A model generated the notes under the pieces. That model saw only the letters and a list, made by a program, of their open reading frames with translations. It did no database searches and was not told where the DNA came from. From Carex sylvatica (Eukaryota; Streptophyta; Magnoliopsida; Poales; Cyperaceae): DNA of 64,000 bases. Both the position numbers and the translations under genes were made by a program. Positions 1 to 13,008 of the stretch are shown here, one piece after another; within the stretch, counting starts at the first letter, position 1; every line of letters starts with the position of its first letter. Location of the stretch: assembly GCA_964058845.1 (NCBI GenBank), contig CAXKVR010000138.1, forward strand, positions 558,001 to 622,000, read 5' to 3'.

Positions 1-174
1 TTTCTCAAATAATATATATACTTTTCAATCTTTTGCTAAGAAATTTTTTGGAATTTGAACCATTTAAGACAGGTGTTAAACGTTGGTCACATTTGCGTGC
101 AATTGTTACACTTGTAATCTTGTATCAATGGCATCAATCGCAGCAGAATGAAAGTCCTGCAATATTTTTTTCTT

Positions 175-1342
175 TCGAAATTTTTATAAATACTAAAATA
201 TAAAATAAAATTATCAAATCTACTCAATTTTTGAAAAAATCTCAGAAAATACCCAATACAGTTACTCAACAACCGAATTTTCAATTTCTTTCCTCTCACT
301 GGTTAAGCGGAAATGAAAAAATATCCGCTTACTGGATAAGCAGAAATATTGGGAATTTCCGATTACTGGGCAACCAAAAAGAGGTTTGATTACTCAACTA
401 GCGAAAAGTTGGTTTGTTTATACGAAATTTTCATTTTCATTTTCGTCGATTCGGGTAGGGCAGAGGGAGAAAGGGAGAAAGGGAGAAAGCGACGAGGGGG
501 ATAAAGTCTGAATAATAAACTAATTTTAAAAAATAATAAGTAACTTAATTTCAGAAATTAAATAATTTATAAATTAATTATAAAAAAAATTACCTTTTTC
601 TTTTCTTTTCTCTCTTCCTTTCTCTTTTGATATTCTTTGTTTTTATCTAATTTTCTATTTAGTAGCATATATAATTTAATTATAAAATATATCAAATAAA
701 TATATACATAAAATAGTCATGTATCTAATATCACTAAATATGAAAAATATTGCATAAATATATACATAAAATATTAAAAACTATGTAAAATATATACATA
801 AAATATACCCATTATTTTCAAAACATAAATATATACATAAAATTATATAAATCAATATTATCATATATTATTAATAATAAACTATGTAAAATATTAAGAA
901 AATAATTTTATCATAAAAATATAAAATATAAAATAAATCAAAATCATAATAACAAAAATACCTTTTTTTTCTCTTTCTTTCTCTCTTCCTTTCTCTGAGT
1001 GTTTCTCTCCGTCTGAGTGTGATACGAAATGTTGTGAATTTATAGACAGATTATAAAACCAGCTACCAAATAACCAAACCAAAACCGGTTATTAAATAAC
1101 TAAAAAATTGTCCACTGTTCGGTTACTGAATAACCGGACCAAAACTGGTTATTGAATAACCAAAAATTCCCAATATTTTCGCTTACCCAGTAAGCGGATA
1201 TTTTTTCCATTTTCGCTCACCAAGTGACTGCAAAGAAATTGAAAGTCCGGTTATTGAGTAACTGGATTGGATATTTTCCGAGATTCTTTCAAAAATTAGG
1301 TAAATTTGATAATTATGTTTTGTTTTTTAGTATTTATAAAAA
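175..1342. mobile_element. Long foldback (MULE-like) element, copy 1
   Basis: The left arm (about 175-385) is the reverse complement of the right arm (about 1135-1342). Both carry alternating 'ccggttattgagtaac'-like and 'gcttactggataagc'-like blocks. The outer end reads TTCGAAATTTTTATAAATAC, close to the CCGAAATTTTTATAAATACC end of four other elements in the window. The middle is AT-rich with CT tracts and encodes nothing I recognise. The short reading frames in the two arms are translations of the inverted repeat, not genes. The right end is interrupted by a MITE starting at 1343, so no target duplication could be read. The superfamily is inferred from the related copies. Confidence 0.6.
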
Positions 1343-1756
1343 GAGTAGAACTAGGGTGTTCTTCAGCTCACCAAAGTGTTTGGTGAGCTTAACTCTAAAA
1401 CCTATTAAATCGGTTTCAAATAACGAATTCGAACCGTTGAAACCCGCTTACCTTACGAGTGATGCGTCTACATGTGAAAATTTTAAACATTCGAATTAAT
1501 TTAGTATAAAGTCAAGCGGTCAAAAAACGTTCAAAAAAATGAATGCACTAAAATTAATTTATTAACCTTCTAATTTTGACCAATTGATTTTATACGAAAT
1601 TAATTCGAATGTTTAAAATTTTCACATGTAGATGCATTACTCGTAAGGTAGACAGATTCCAACGGTTCGAATTCATCATTTGAAACCGATTTAATGGATT
1701 TTAGAGTTAAGCTCACCAAACACTTTAGTGAGCTTAAGAACAACCTAGTTCTACTC
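1343..1756. mobile_element. Palindromic MITE, GAGTAGAACTAGGG family, copy 1
   Basis: This 414-bp element is almost one complete palindrome. It begins GAGTAGAACTAGGGTGTTCT and ends with the near-exact reverse complement. It is the same family as the copy in NUF2 intron 8 (45786-46198); the two align over their whole length. It sits exactly at the outer edge of the right arm of foldback copy 1, so it probably inserted there. No target duplication is visible here. It has no coding capacity. Confidence 0.8.
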
Positions 1757-2773
1757 TTCTGAAATTTTGATTCTTTCCTGGTTGTATCGGTCCTCAGTGG
1801 CAGAGTTAATTTTATATAAAAAAAAAATGCTTTTAAAATTATGTGCTTTTTTTTTTTGAGAAAGTAAAATATGTATTTATTTTTATTTTTTTTCTCTGTC
1901 CTTCTAATTTGGACTCATCTGCTTTGGGATGGCACAGAATTGAAATTGGTGTTTATGTGCTTTGTTTGTAGTACAAGAAATGATTTTGCCATTGTCCTTT
2001 ATGTTTCTTTGTACCAATATTTATAAATTATATATGGTCGGTAGTGGAACAGCAACGGAAAATTAGCCTTGGGGGCTGGGACCTTGACGCGTATTAATCA
2101 AAATTTTTATCTATTTGCGCAGCAATTTGCTTAAACGCCAAGCATTTAGCATGCTTTAAAAAGTGATTTTGATATTAGATGCACACTAAATCTTTTAATG
2201 TACAATTGAAAAACCAACTATATCTGTGTTATATAGTTGGTTCTCTGTCTTCTTTAAAGTCTGGCTTCATTTCCACAGTATAGAGTTATGATATCGGTAG
2301 GCAACTAGAAATTTTTGTGGGAAATAATTTCAATTTGTCACAACTAAAGTCATTTAAGCAATGAATTTTTTGAAAATACAGGTATTTGACAAATGTATGA
2401 AAATTTTGTTAGGATGTTGTATTCTTTTTCTTTTTTTATATAAATATAATACTCAAATTAAACTACATTTAGTGTATTGATACTCATCACTTATTATGAT
2501 CAATATAATTGTATATATAGTTTCTCAAAAAAAAAAAAAAAAGGAGTGAACATAAATGAATGACTGTGAAGTTACAAAGAGTTATTTAATCTCCATCATG
2601 CACAAAGTAGTTTCAAAGTAAATTTGGTTTTGAAAATTATAGTTAATATATAAATGAATAAATTTCATGATTAAATATGATTTCAACCATTGTAATAAAT
2701 AATTGGAGCATTATAAAGTTAATTTTTAAATACTGTTTGTCCTAAATTTCTAATTGTGAAACTAATGCCTATA
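1757..2773. other. Intergenic, nothing recognised
   Basis: AT-rich sequence with homopolymer A and T runs. I see no conserved reading frame, RNA gene or clear repeat structure. Confidence 0.5.
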
Positions 2774-2781
2774 CATTTAAG

Positions 2782-3134
2782 CAGTGTTTTAAAATGCGAT
2801 TGCATGGGCCGCATATGTCTATGCAGTCGGCAGCCGTGCTCAGAATGGTCATGCGGTTTTGAGCATGCGGCCGCATATGCAGTCCGAATATGCGGACTGA
2901 AAATGCTCATATGCGGTCCGAATTTAATTGTATTTTAATCAGAATTTATGTGAAAAAACTATTGTTGGTTATGTGAAAATAAATTCAAATATATGAATAT
3001 GAATATATATATATATACACACATGAAATTTATTTTAAAATTCACATTAAAATCTGCATATCTGTCCGCATACTGCATATGCGGTATGCAGTGGCCTTCC
3101 GCATGCATGAACAAAACCGCATTTTAAAACACTG
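2782..3134. mobile_element. hAT-type MITE (353 bp)
   Basis: The terminal inverted repeats are CAGTGTTTTAAAATGCG on the left and its exact reverse complement on the right. The element is flanked by an 8-bp direct repeat with one mismatch: CATTTAAG at 2774-2781 and CAATTAAG at 3135-3142. An 8-bp duplication and a CAGTG end are typical of the hAT superfamily. The subterminal regions are full of GCATATGCGG-like words in both orientations, as expected for transposase binding sites. It is non-coding. Short frames on both strands here are palindrome artefacts. Confidence 0.8.
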
Positions 3135-3142
3135 CAATTAAG

Positions 3143-4857
3143 TACTTAAAAATATGATTTTAAGTACTGTTTGTCCTATACGGTTAAAATATTAATGTTT
3201 TTAGAGTTATTTTAATGTATGGTAAGTGACTGTAATTAACGCCTTCTCTTAAATATCAAATAATTAATGTCTCCTCTTTTAAACAAGCAACAAATTAATG
3301 CCTCATAAATATGGAACTTTGGGAGAAGAAAAAAAAAGAGGAAAAGTTATGAGCTTCGGCTTTTGAGAAATAAAACGGAGCTTGGAATTAATTGTTTTTT
3401 TTTTCTTACAAAGCAACAAGGAAAAGATAGGAAAAGTTCTAAGCGGATTTTGAAAATGGTTTACTATAACTAGCTGCCAAACAATTCATAGGAAAAATTA
3501 TTTAAAAAACCATTTTTACCAAGAAATCTCATGGACAAAGTTACTGCCCAACAAACTATTATGATATATTTGACAATATGAAAATTTTGTAGGAATGAGA
3601 ATTTTTAATATGCGAATAGACCTTAACCTTATCTCCTTAAGTGTGTATCTAATATTATAGTATATATATCTTTAATATGGCCCGTTAATTTAACAGGATA
3701 TTGCATTTCAATATATTATATTCTTAAGGAAATTATAAGTTATTACATCTTAATTCTGTTCAGATCCTTGCCATAAAAACATATCATAAAAAATAAAAAA
3801 AATTCAATTGTGATCTGATCGGCATTATGTGTTAAAATGCAGGAAAAAAAATACAATTTTTTTTAATAATTTCTTGGATACCATATGTTTCAGCAGAAAT
3901 CTAATTTGGAAAATTTTAAAGTAACACCTCTTGCTTCATAACAAGAGTCGAACAATATTAAGCTCATAATGATTCTTTTATGCTCTTGTGCTATGAAAAT
4001 GGCGACAAAAATTCGTGTAAACATGCATCAGGTGTTACTTAAAATCCACGACTTAACAGAAAAATAAATCTAAAAATTGAATATAAGATCAGGAAACTCT
4101 ACTTTCTGAAAACATCAGATAAAATATTTGTTCATCTAATTATTAACAAAATGTCGATGAAAATTCAAATTTTCCCATCCTCCTCTTCCTCCCTTCCGTT
4201 TTTTTCCCACTGCATATTGGCTATAAAAAAAAATGGATTTTTAAGATTTTAATTAAATTGCCAGTTTGAAACATTGAATTTCTTTTATTCACTGTTAATA
4301 GCATATGGGGATATTTGGTAGAGGCTTAAAATTAAGGAGATTTAGATTAATTTTTCTTAGTTCGGTCAGTGTAAGTTGTTTTTATTGGTGGATGTTTAAA
4401 GTTCAGAAAACTTTTTAAAGTTAAACATGAGAGGAAAAATAATTGAAATTTTTTTTTTACAGACATAATCCACCGGTCAAATAAATTGTCTAATGTTAGG
4501 CTTGTGCTGTCTACTCTTAAACAAACATAATTATTCGATATTTAATAACCTAAGTGTGTCCTAAGCGAGGAAATTATGTTAAGCTGAAAGATAAATTGGA
4601 AAATATGTTATTCTTATCACGAAGGAACTTTAGCCATTGATTGAAATTTATACAATTAATAAATTTTAAACATACACTAACATTATTCTCTTTTAAAAAA
4701 ATAATGTGATATTATAATATTTAAGATTGCATTGTGTGATATGCCAGTAACCGAATTATATATATAAATTAAGAAAACTCCCTATGATAAAACTATATTG
4801 GGTTCCACCGAAGAAAAAGGAAAAACCGGAAAGTTGCTTCTTTTCCAATAATGAAAC
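3143..4857. other. Intergenic, nothing recognised
   Basis: AT-rich spacer. No coding region, tRNA or structured repeat could be supported. Confidence 0.5.
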
Positions 4858-4866
4858 CTCACACTT

Positions 4867-6258
4867 CGGCCATTTTTATTAATATCTAAAAAAAAAAAAA
4901 GATTTTTTTAAAACTGCTTTGATTTTTTTTTTTTAAATGCCCCGACCGCCAAGTTCACGGGCGGCCCACCCCTTCTAGCAGACTGCCCAGGCCAGAGGCG
5001 TTCCACTAGGGACCAGACCGCCTGGGATCCGGGCGGTCCTCTATTTTTTTTTTTTTTTAGAGAGATCTTAATATTTTGATTTAAATAATTTTGTGAAAAA
5101 AAAGTTTTCTTATTTAGAGTGTATGCCAAAAAATAAGACATTTGATATATTTATGAAGTGAGTCGTAACTCTCTATAAATTTGATTTGATTTGTTAGTTG
5201 GATATCACAAGTCTAACTATAACACTAAAGACTTGGCCTTGATTCTTGTCAACATATACCATTTTTTTAGATAATAATTGGATTATTTGATTATTGTTGC
5301 AAGTCTATCGTCGAACGAAAACTTAAACTGAATTTTTGAGGCACTAAACGACGTTTTTTTTTTTTAATTCTGATTCTTCAGATGCCCGGGGGTTTTTCCC
5401 AAGCGATATTTGGATCCGTATCGTCCCCCCTTTCCGAAAGTGGCCATACGCGTAAATTTGACTTTTCTAGCCAAATTTATGGCTGTTTAAAGTTTTTTTA
5501 AAAGCTGAACTTTGAAAATTCATAACTAATTGTAGAAAAATTCAAATAAATTAAAATTTGTATCAATTATGTGTATTTTTGAATGCTCAACATGCTGGTA
5601 TAATCATTATTGTAGTTTGGTCGCTGTATAAGTCCAGACTTACTGATTTACCAGAAGATGTCAAATTTGATGTTTTTAGTGCATTGGACTATACCAGTGG
5701 CCTTTGCTTAGTGCTAGGCTGCTGAGTTTGGATTTGGTACCATACCAGATGTCAGTGTAGGGTGTATTGTGCATGGACAGAGATCTAATTTGAGATTTTA
5801 ATATATTTTAATAGCTCTAAACTACTGTTTTAGTACCAGAAATAAAAAGAAGAAGATCAACAAGCTTTCAGAGGCCAAGTCCTTAATTAGTGTTATCTTT
5901 AAACTTGTGATATTCAACTGACAAACCAAATCAAAGTTATAAAGAGTTACGACATCACTTCATAAATATATTAAATGTCTTATTTTTTGGCAGACACTCT
6001 AAACAACAAAGCTTTTTTTTCACAAAATTATTTAAATCAAAATATTAAGATTTCTAAAAAAAAAAAAAAAAAAAAAAGGAGGACCGCCCGGACCCCAGGC
6101 GGTCTGGTCCCTAATGGACCGCTCCTGACCCGGACGGTCTGCTAAGAGGGGTGGGCCGTTCGTGAATCTGACGGTCGGAATATGTTTTTTTTTTAAAACC
6201 AAACATGAGGGCAGTTTTTAAAAATATCTTTTTTTTAGGGTATTAATAAAAATAGCCG
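4867..6258. mobile_element. Long foldback (MULE-like) element, copy 2
   Basis: This 1392-bp element has inverted arms of several hundred bases: about 4867-5240 against about 5880-6258. The ends read CGGCCATTTTTATTAATA on the left and CGGCTATTTTTATTAATA on the reverse-complemented right. The 9-bp flanks are CTCACACTT (4858-4866) and TTCACACTT (6259-6267), one mismatch, which fits a Mutator-like target duplication. Each arm holds a GC-rich block (around 4940-5040 and 6080-6180) that stands out from the AT-rich surroundings. It has no transposase, so it would need one in trans. Confidence 0.78.
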
Positions 6259-6333
6259 TTCACACTTGAAGATATTTGGGTCCACAAAAGTTTTCTTTTT
6301 TATTATTATTATGCAAATACCCTCATCAAATTA

Positions 6334-6546
6334 ATGGATGCTCCTTTAAAGGAAAAAAGAAAATTGCCTCAAAATGCAGTTGAAATAATCATAACAAACC
6401 CTTCTAGCATCTTTGTTACAAAAAAAAATGGTGTCAATTATAATTGCAGGTCTCTTAACAAAAAGTCTGCAGCACAAACTTTTGATCTAATATTTCATCT
6501 AGAAAGGTGTACCGAATTTTTTATAAATATTCAAAAAAATAACTAA
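6334..6546 (+). pseudogene. Possible retroelement polymerase remnant
   Basis: A 70-codon frame contains SSIFVTKKNG followed by a cysteine and LNKKS. This loosely resembles the start of the reverse transcriptase fingers region in plant retroelements (SPV-FVKKK-G ... C.DYR.LNK). The frame runs directly into the left end of foldback copy 3 at 6512, so its last codons are transposon sequence. No other polymerase or protease motif is nearby. It could be chance. Confidence 0.2.
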
Positions 6547-7682
6547 AGGTGGACAGAATTTTAAAATCTATCCAAATCGGAAAAAAAAAATTCTGATAAT
6601 TCATTCTAAAACCGAAAAAAAAAATCCGGTTTTACAATTCCAAAACTAGCGGCTAAATAAAAAAACCAAATTTTTTTTTACTGTTTCAATATTTTTTTTT
6701 CAGATTTTTTTATTTAAATAGAAATATTTATAATTTATTTATTTTTTGTATTGAAATATTATAAATATTTAAATTTTTTTTTGAAAATAGATGAAATACT
6801 ATATAATTTGATTTATTAGAAAGACTGTTACAAATAACTCGGATCAACATTTTTCATGCTGGATTTTTTGCAGCTATAAGAAAAATTAATATATTTCTTT
6901 ATGTGTTATTAGAAAAAAATAAAAATGTTTAGATTCTAAGTTGTTAATCCTGATTTAGAAGTCACTTCTAAGTAATACAGAAAATATTGTGACCCTTCTA
7001 ATACATTTAATTTATAAAAATTTGTATCTATTTTGATAATTCTTTTTAATAACAATAATTAAATAACTTAAAAAAATTGTTTTTTTTTCAAAAATAGATA
7101 CCACTTTTTAGAAATTAAATGTACAATATTTTCTGTATTTACTTAGAAGTGACTTTTGAACCGAGATCAATAACTGAGAATCCAAACATTTTTATTTTTT
7201 TCAATAACACATAAAGAAATATGTTAATTTTTCTTACGGCCGCAAAAAATCCGGCATGAAAAATGTTGATCCGGGTTATTCGTAGCAGTCTTTCTAATAA
7301 ATCAAATTATATAGTATTCCATCCATTTTCAAAGAAATATATTAAATATATCTAATATTTTAATAAAATAAATAAATAAATTATAAATATTTCTATTTAA
7401 ATAGTAAATTCTGAAAAAAAATATATATATATTGAAACCGTAAAAAAAATTCTGTTTTTTTTTTTTTGAAAAGGTTTTGGAATTTCAAAACCAGAAAAAA
7501 AAAATTACAGTTTCTTCTTTCTTTTTTTGTTTAGCCACTAGTTTTGGAATTGTAAAATCGGAAAATAAATTTCCAGTTTTAGACTGAATTACCGGAAAAA
7601 AAAAAATTCGGTTTGGATACTTTTCGAAATCTTGTGCCAAAATGGTTAATTTTTTAATTTAATTTTTTAAATAAAAAATTCG
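6512..7682. mobile_element. Long foldback (MULE-like) element, copy 3
   Basis: The left end is CCGAATTTTTTATAAATATTC. The right end, reverse complemented, is CGAATTTTTTATTTAAAAAA. A perfect 9-bp direct repeat AAAGGTGTA flanks it (6503-6511 and 7683-7691). Long inverted arms pair about 6548-7000 with about 7100-7640. The interior (about 6700-7430) is clearly homologous to the interior of copy 4 (about 14260-14900), including a shared stretch around 'aagaaaaattaatatatttc'. Length is 1171 bp and it is non-coding. The 9-bp duplication points to a Mutator-type transposase. Confidence 0.85.
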
Positions 7683-7691
7683 AAAGGTGTA

Positions 7692-10600
7692 AGTAAAATC
7701 AAAATGAAATATGAAATAATATTAAATAAAAAGTTAGACTACTCTCGCAAATTACGTCACTAAATTAGCAACAACAACAACAACAACAATAACAACTAAA
7801 TTTTTAGTATAAAAAAAAAATGTATAAAAAAACTACAAGTTTAGTTACAGAGCTACTTTAACTTTAAACACTACTTTTAGTGTAAATCTAATTATCCTCC
7901 CGAGCATCAATTGTTTGATTAAATCTTGTTCCTAGCACCAGATAAAATGAGTTAATTATGATCCATAAACTGACCACCCACAAAAAAATAGACTGCTCCG
8001 ATGAATAACCAGCTGCAATTATATACAAAGACAATTCATTCTTCATTGTTTTTAGACCTCATGGGCTCTCATTAATGTATCTGGAAAAATTATATTTTAT
8101 TTCCATAACTGTGAGATCAGAGAAAAACAACATAATATCTGATCAAAAAAAGGCATGCTCTCACGTGTGTGTATTACACAGGTGAAGTAGGTCAATTGAT
8201 TGCTTGATTGGAAATCGATGATAGCATTAAAATCAAATCTATACGGCTATACCCCCCTCATTAATCATTCACATGCAATTGCAAAGACGAGACGAGACGA
8301 GAACAGATTAGGTCTGATCAAAGAAGGCATGGGAATGAGGGAAATGCAATGTATGATGATGATAACATGAAATTCGGGAAATGGAAGCATGTTACAACTA
8401 CACAAGTTAAAATAGGTTGACTAAGGTGGGTAAAATAATATATATCCAACCTAAAAAGCAGCGATACTCGCATTTCTACTGGTACTGGACCCCAGCTCTT
8501 GTCGTTTTATTCCCAGTTGGAAATGACACATGCTGACTTGCTCTTGTATTTCTGTGCGATGTTTGACCCCTCTCTCTGAACTCACATAAAAAGCTACTGG
8601 ATTCCGTGGTTACAGAAAATCTGAACGGATAGGTGAAAGACTGAAAGGTTCTTCCATGCGGGGGGTGGGGGACCCACGACAAAGACAAAAAGGTGCGTGG
8701 CGGTTTGTTGGTCGTTGGATTACACGCAATCATACATAGCTGATTGGCGAACGAATTTTTATGAGTGGAAACTGGGAACGGATTCAAATAATTGGAGACA
8801 AGCCTGCGGGATTTCAGGGCCATTCCCTTTCCTCATTTTTCGTCTACGTGCCATACCATCATCTCTTTCTCTTTCTCTTTCTCTTTCTCTTTTTTTTTAT
8901 TATTTTTTTTTATTTTTAGGCCTTCATCTCTCTAGAATTGTTTGTACCTCATTGATATGAAAGACTGTTGAAAAAATACAACAGATACTAAATTTAAAAT
9001 ACTGGTATCTAGCAACAATCATTTTTTTTTATAGAAAATCGTAGGTATTTAACAACAATATAGTATATTAGCAAGCCAAATAATAAAATTAATACGTTGT
9101 ACAAGGATCAATACAAGAATAGAGCCATTGTAATTAATTAGTAGACGAGAATAAAGATACAATTGGTGATTTCGAATTAGTGTAAAAATAGTGTTAAGAA
9201 TTATGAACTACGATTTTAGTGCAGTAGCACAAGTTTTTGTTTCTCTCATAAGAAATACATGTTTAATTTTTAAAAATAATATTTAAAACATGCAAAAGTA
9301 TATGGGAGCTCTTTAATAAGATCTCAAATAAATTGTTACTATATATATGGAGATGATAAAAACAGCATTAACTTCGTTATATTAGAATTGTGTTGGTGGA
9401 AATCCGAAAATAATACTGCTATTTGCTAATTCTTAGAAATTCAAATGTAAAATTGGTACTTCAATTTTCTCTCGTTTTTTTCCATATGCATACATGTTGC
9501 CGCACCTTAAAACACTTTAAGCACTTGAGTGATTGGTAATTAGTTCACTAAACGTTGCGCCAATCAAGCGATTCTGCATCGGATGGAAAATAAAAAGTAT
9601 AGGATGGGAAAATTATTCAATCTATGTAAGACATAACTAGTATCGTACTGTGTATTGCAACGAAAATATATTATAAAATGAAGAAGATCAAGAGTTTAAT
9701 TTACAAATTAAATTTCAAACTTTGATGTAAGTAAAGAGATTTGGTTAAAAAAGTAATAATAAATAGTTTGTAGAAATATATACATCCCATAGGCAAAAGC
9801 TAAAATGACAAAAAATATTTATTAAAAGTGAATTTATATTAATAAATTAGTTACTCCATTTCGTGACTCTAATTATAGTTAATGTTATTAAAATGCCTCC
9901 TCAATATATGTCCTCCATATAATTAACAACTGAAACTAAGAATGAACTTGAACATACTAATAAAAAAAAATTATTCTTATCAAAATTGAAGAAGTAAAAT
10001 TGTAAAAAGATTCACTATAACTTAAATTGAGTATATATTAAATTTTGAGATATCAAATATAAGATATTAAATGTTGATAAAATATTTTTAAAAGATGTTG
10101 TCAACATTTGATATTTTTAAAAATAAATTGATCATCATCATGATTCTTAAATAAGAAAATAAGAAATGTGAGATAGCTGGAGAGGAGAAATAAGAAAATG
10201 AATAAATTGATTTTCTTTTCAATTTTGTTTTTTATTCAATTTTAATTATAACATATCGTCTGGCAATATGTTTTTAACTAAATTTAGACTTCTATACGTA
10301 AAAAAGATGCATTTAATCGAAATAAGACAAATTATTTTGATTGGATGGCTGATATTAAATCGGAAATTTCATCTTTCAATCATAGCCTTTGGCGAATCAG
10401 GACATCTAGGTGCATAATATAAGAATGAAGATATTGTAATTATTTTAGATTACAGGTATGATTATATATATTGTTTTTAAGTTGCATATATATTTTATGA
10501 ATCATGACGCCTTTTGTGATCAGTTACCGGGTTCGGTCTTGTGAATGCTGTCTATGGCAATTATCATTCAGATAATTAATTATAATGGGGACTTGCTGAT

Positions 10601-11529
10601 TTACATATTTACAAGTTATGTTAATTATGGCGATTGAGGGTGATATGAAATTAATGATTGTCGGTGTCGAGTTGTTATTGCATGATGTTGAGTTGCTTTA
10701 GTTAGAAGGGATTTAATTAATGTCTTTGTTTTTGGTACTCATGCATGGTGATCATGATCTTTATCACAAATAATTTAAAATTAAATTTCAATCAATAAAT
10801 GGGAACCCTCAAACTTGCTCTATTTTAAAAGTAGCTAGTGTATTAATGTTGAAATAAAAATAAAATAAAAATGAAGTTGTTTTATATAAGATCAAGTAGC
10901 CGAATCAACAATTAATATATAATAATTCATTTGCATGTTTATCTTTCTGCTGTTTTTTAATTATCTCATACAAACGAAGTTAAAATTTTATAATTTGTAT
11001 TTTGTGATGTAGATGTACTTAATTAAATATAAAATTTGGTCCACGGTTCATTTTATTGTTTGAAACTTAAATTTCAAAACATTAATAATAAGAGGAGTTG
11101 TGGGCATAACGGAGCACGAAAAATAGGCATTGGACACCCCTTTATTATAATTTAATAAAGCTTTCAACCTATTGAGAATAAGTACGGCTGTGAATATGGG
11201 TGGATTCAAAATTTTGATTAGAAGTAGGTATAAAATATTGATAAGAGTATAATTTTTTTTTCAGACGAATTAAAACAAAGTAGGAGATATGGATCTAAAC
11301 AAACTATGATATGATCGGATACGTCACGGTACGACACGCTTCTGTTACAATACGTGTGTCGGTTACGTGTCGTGATCATCCACATAACGTGACTATTTTT
11401 AAAAATTATACACGACAAAGCATGTCATGAGAAAAGATTTGATCACGGCACGACAGATGATCACGTGTTTATTTCTATCTGGAAAGTGACTCGTTATACT
11501 GAGAGTGCATCTCGCAAGTTGTTAAGAAA
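7692..11529. other. Long intergenic spacer with microsatellites
   Basis: No gene could be supported in this stretch. It contains a CAA-type microsatellite (about 7769-7796) and a CTCTTT repeat (about 8863-8892). Around 11280-11460 the words 'cacgacacg' and 'atcacgt' recur on both strands, which looks like an eroded subterminal region of a transposon, but I could not find its ends. The reading frames around 8476-8960 overlap one another and have no recognisable features. Confidence 0.45.
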
Positions 11530-11555
11530 AATTCGGTAGTTGGTATCCCCTCGAA

Positions 11556-11830
11556 TTTTTTTAAAAATCATAAATAAAAATAATATTTTATCAAACCAAT
11601 CTGATTGTTTTGCTTTGATTTTTACAAAAATCATAGGAACCGAAATATCATTTTGGTCCGGAGTGTTTTCACAAATTTTACCATTATTTTTTTTATCGAA
11701 ATCCATAAAAATGGCCGGAACTGAAATGTCATTTCGGTCCAAAATGATATTTTTATTCTTATAATCTTTTGTAAAAATCAAAATAATCAAATTAGTTTGA
11801 TAAAATATTATTTTTTATTTAAGGTTTAAA
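11556..11830. repeat. Inverted-repeat (MITE-like) element
   Basis: The left arm (about 11556-11668) and right arm (about 11711-11830) are reverse complements over roughly 110 bases, sharing 'aataatattttatcaaac' and 'atatcattttgg'. Short frames on both strands here arise from the palindrome. I could not fix the ends or a target duplication, so the element class is unknown. Confidence 0.55.
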
Positions 11831-11850
11831 AAAAAAAAATCTATCTGGTA

Positions 11851-12583
11851 TGCACTGGGAAGACCACAAAATAATGTCAGACAAGTCTATCCCGAAACAA
11901 TATACTGGAATCTCTATGATGACAAGTCAATTATCTGCATGTTGGGTTTGTAAATCACATATTTTGCAGGACCACTTGTACCCTATCAGTTGATTTATCA
12001 CACCCAGGCTTTGAACCGTGCTCATTTTTACAAGCAAAAGAAACGGAATGGTGCGCACTTTAATAATATTTTGTTGACAAACGGATGAAGACAAATAATA
12101 ACGATCGATCGATGCGGTTATAAAAAGGAGTTGTGTTTTTGAAAATATCAATCAACATCTATTCATTTAATAATAATTTCCTCATGCCTAATTACTAATT
12201 AGGTACGGTTAACAAGTCAATAACGCTGTCTAACAAAGCGACAAAGTATCACAAAACCCGAAGAGATAGATTAACCATACACTCCATAAATAAATAGATT
12301 ACTGTGTCTGTGTGCCAAATTTTTAGGTGGGTTGTTTGTCTCTGTGCAATTGAAGCCGCTGATTTTGACATTTTCAACCCTCTGAGGATGGAATTCATAT
12401 CCAATTTTAATGTAATTAAAATTTTGAGTTTATATTCGAATAGTCTAATCTGTTTTTGCACGAATATTAACACTATATATTTCACTTTGGACAGAATTGA
12501 TCGGATTATTTCGATTCAAATCAAAATTTGTATTATGTCTAATCTGCACAGATACTACTGTTAGTATATTATATGCATAAACT
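11851..12583. other. Intergenic, nothing recognised
   Basis: AT-rich sequence with short unconvincing frames on both strands around 11927-12564. No conserved motif was seen. Confidence 0.4.
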
Positions 12584-12592
12584 TTTAATATA

Positions 12593-12999
12593 GAGTTTGG
12601 CTAGTATGACATTAGTGTCATTTCAACTTATATAACACAAACTCTAAAACTTATCAAATCGACTTCAAACGGTAAATTCAAACTGTTCAAACCAATTTAC
12701 ATTATGTGTGATGAGTTTACATACAAATTTTTTATATTTTCGATTTATTTTAGTATCAAATCAAGCGGTAAAAATATTAAAAAATTAATGTATTAAAATT
12801 AACTTAAAAATTCACATATTTGACTGTTTGACCTAATACTAAATAAATTCGAAAAATTATAAATTTTGCATGTAAACACACAACTAATGAAGTAGATCAG
12901 TTTGAACATTTTGGATTTACCGTTTGAAATCGATTTGATAGGTTTTAAAATTGGTGTTATATAGATTGAGATGACACTGATGTTATACTAGCCAAACTC
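12593..12999. mobile_element. Palindromic MULE-type MITE, GAGTTTGGCTAG family
   Basis: This 407-bp, full-length palindrome has ends GAGTTTGGCTAGTATGACAT and, on the reverse-complemented right, GAGTTTGGCTAGTATAACAT. The 9-bp flanks TTTAATATA (12584-12592) and TTTAATACA (13000-13008) differ at one base. The interior resembles the GAGTAGAAC family at 1343 and 45786: 'aatcgacttcaaa' against 'aatcggtttcaaa', and a shared AGTATNAANTCAAGCGGT stretch. The families therefore seem to share an ancestor and differ mainly at the tips. Confidence 0.75.
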
Positions 13000-13008
13000 T
13001 TTAATACA

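Noticed and set aside
1224..1499. Open frame with residues like GYFPRFFQKLGKFDNYVLFFSIYK, mirrored at 87-299
   Set aside because: Both are translations of the two inverted arms of foldback copy 1. The similarity between them comes from the DNA repeat, not from protein conservation.
8476..8960. Overlapping open frames on both strands, 115 and 87 codons
   Set aside because: No family features, low-complexity ends (CTCTTT repeat), and no splice-consistent neighbours.
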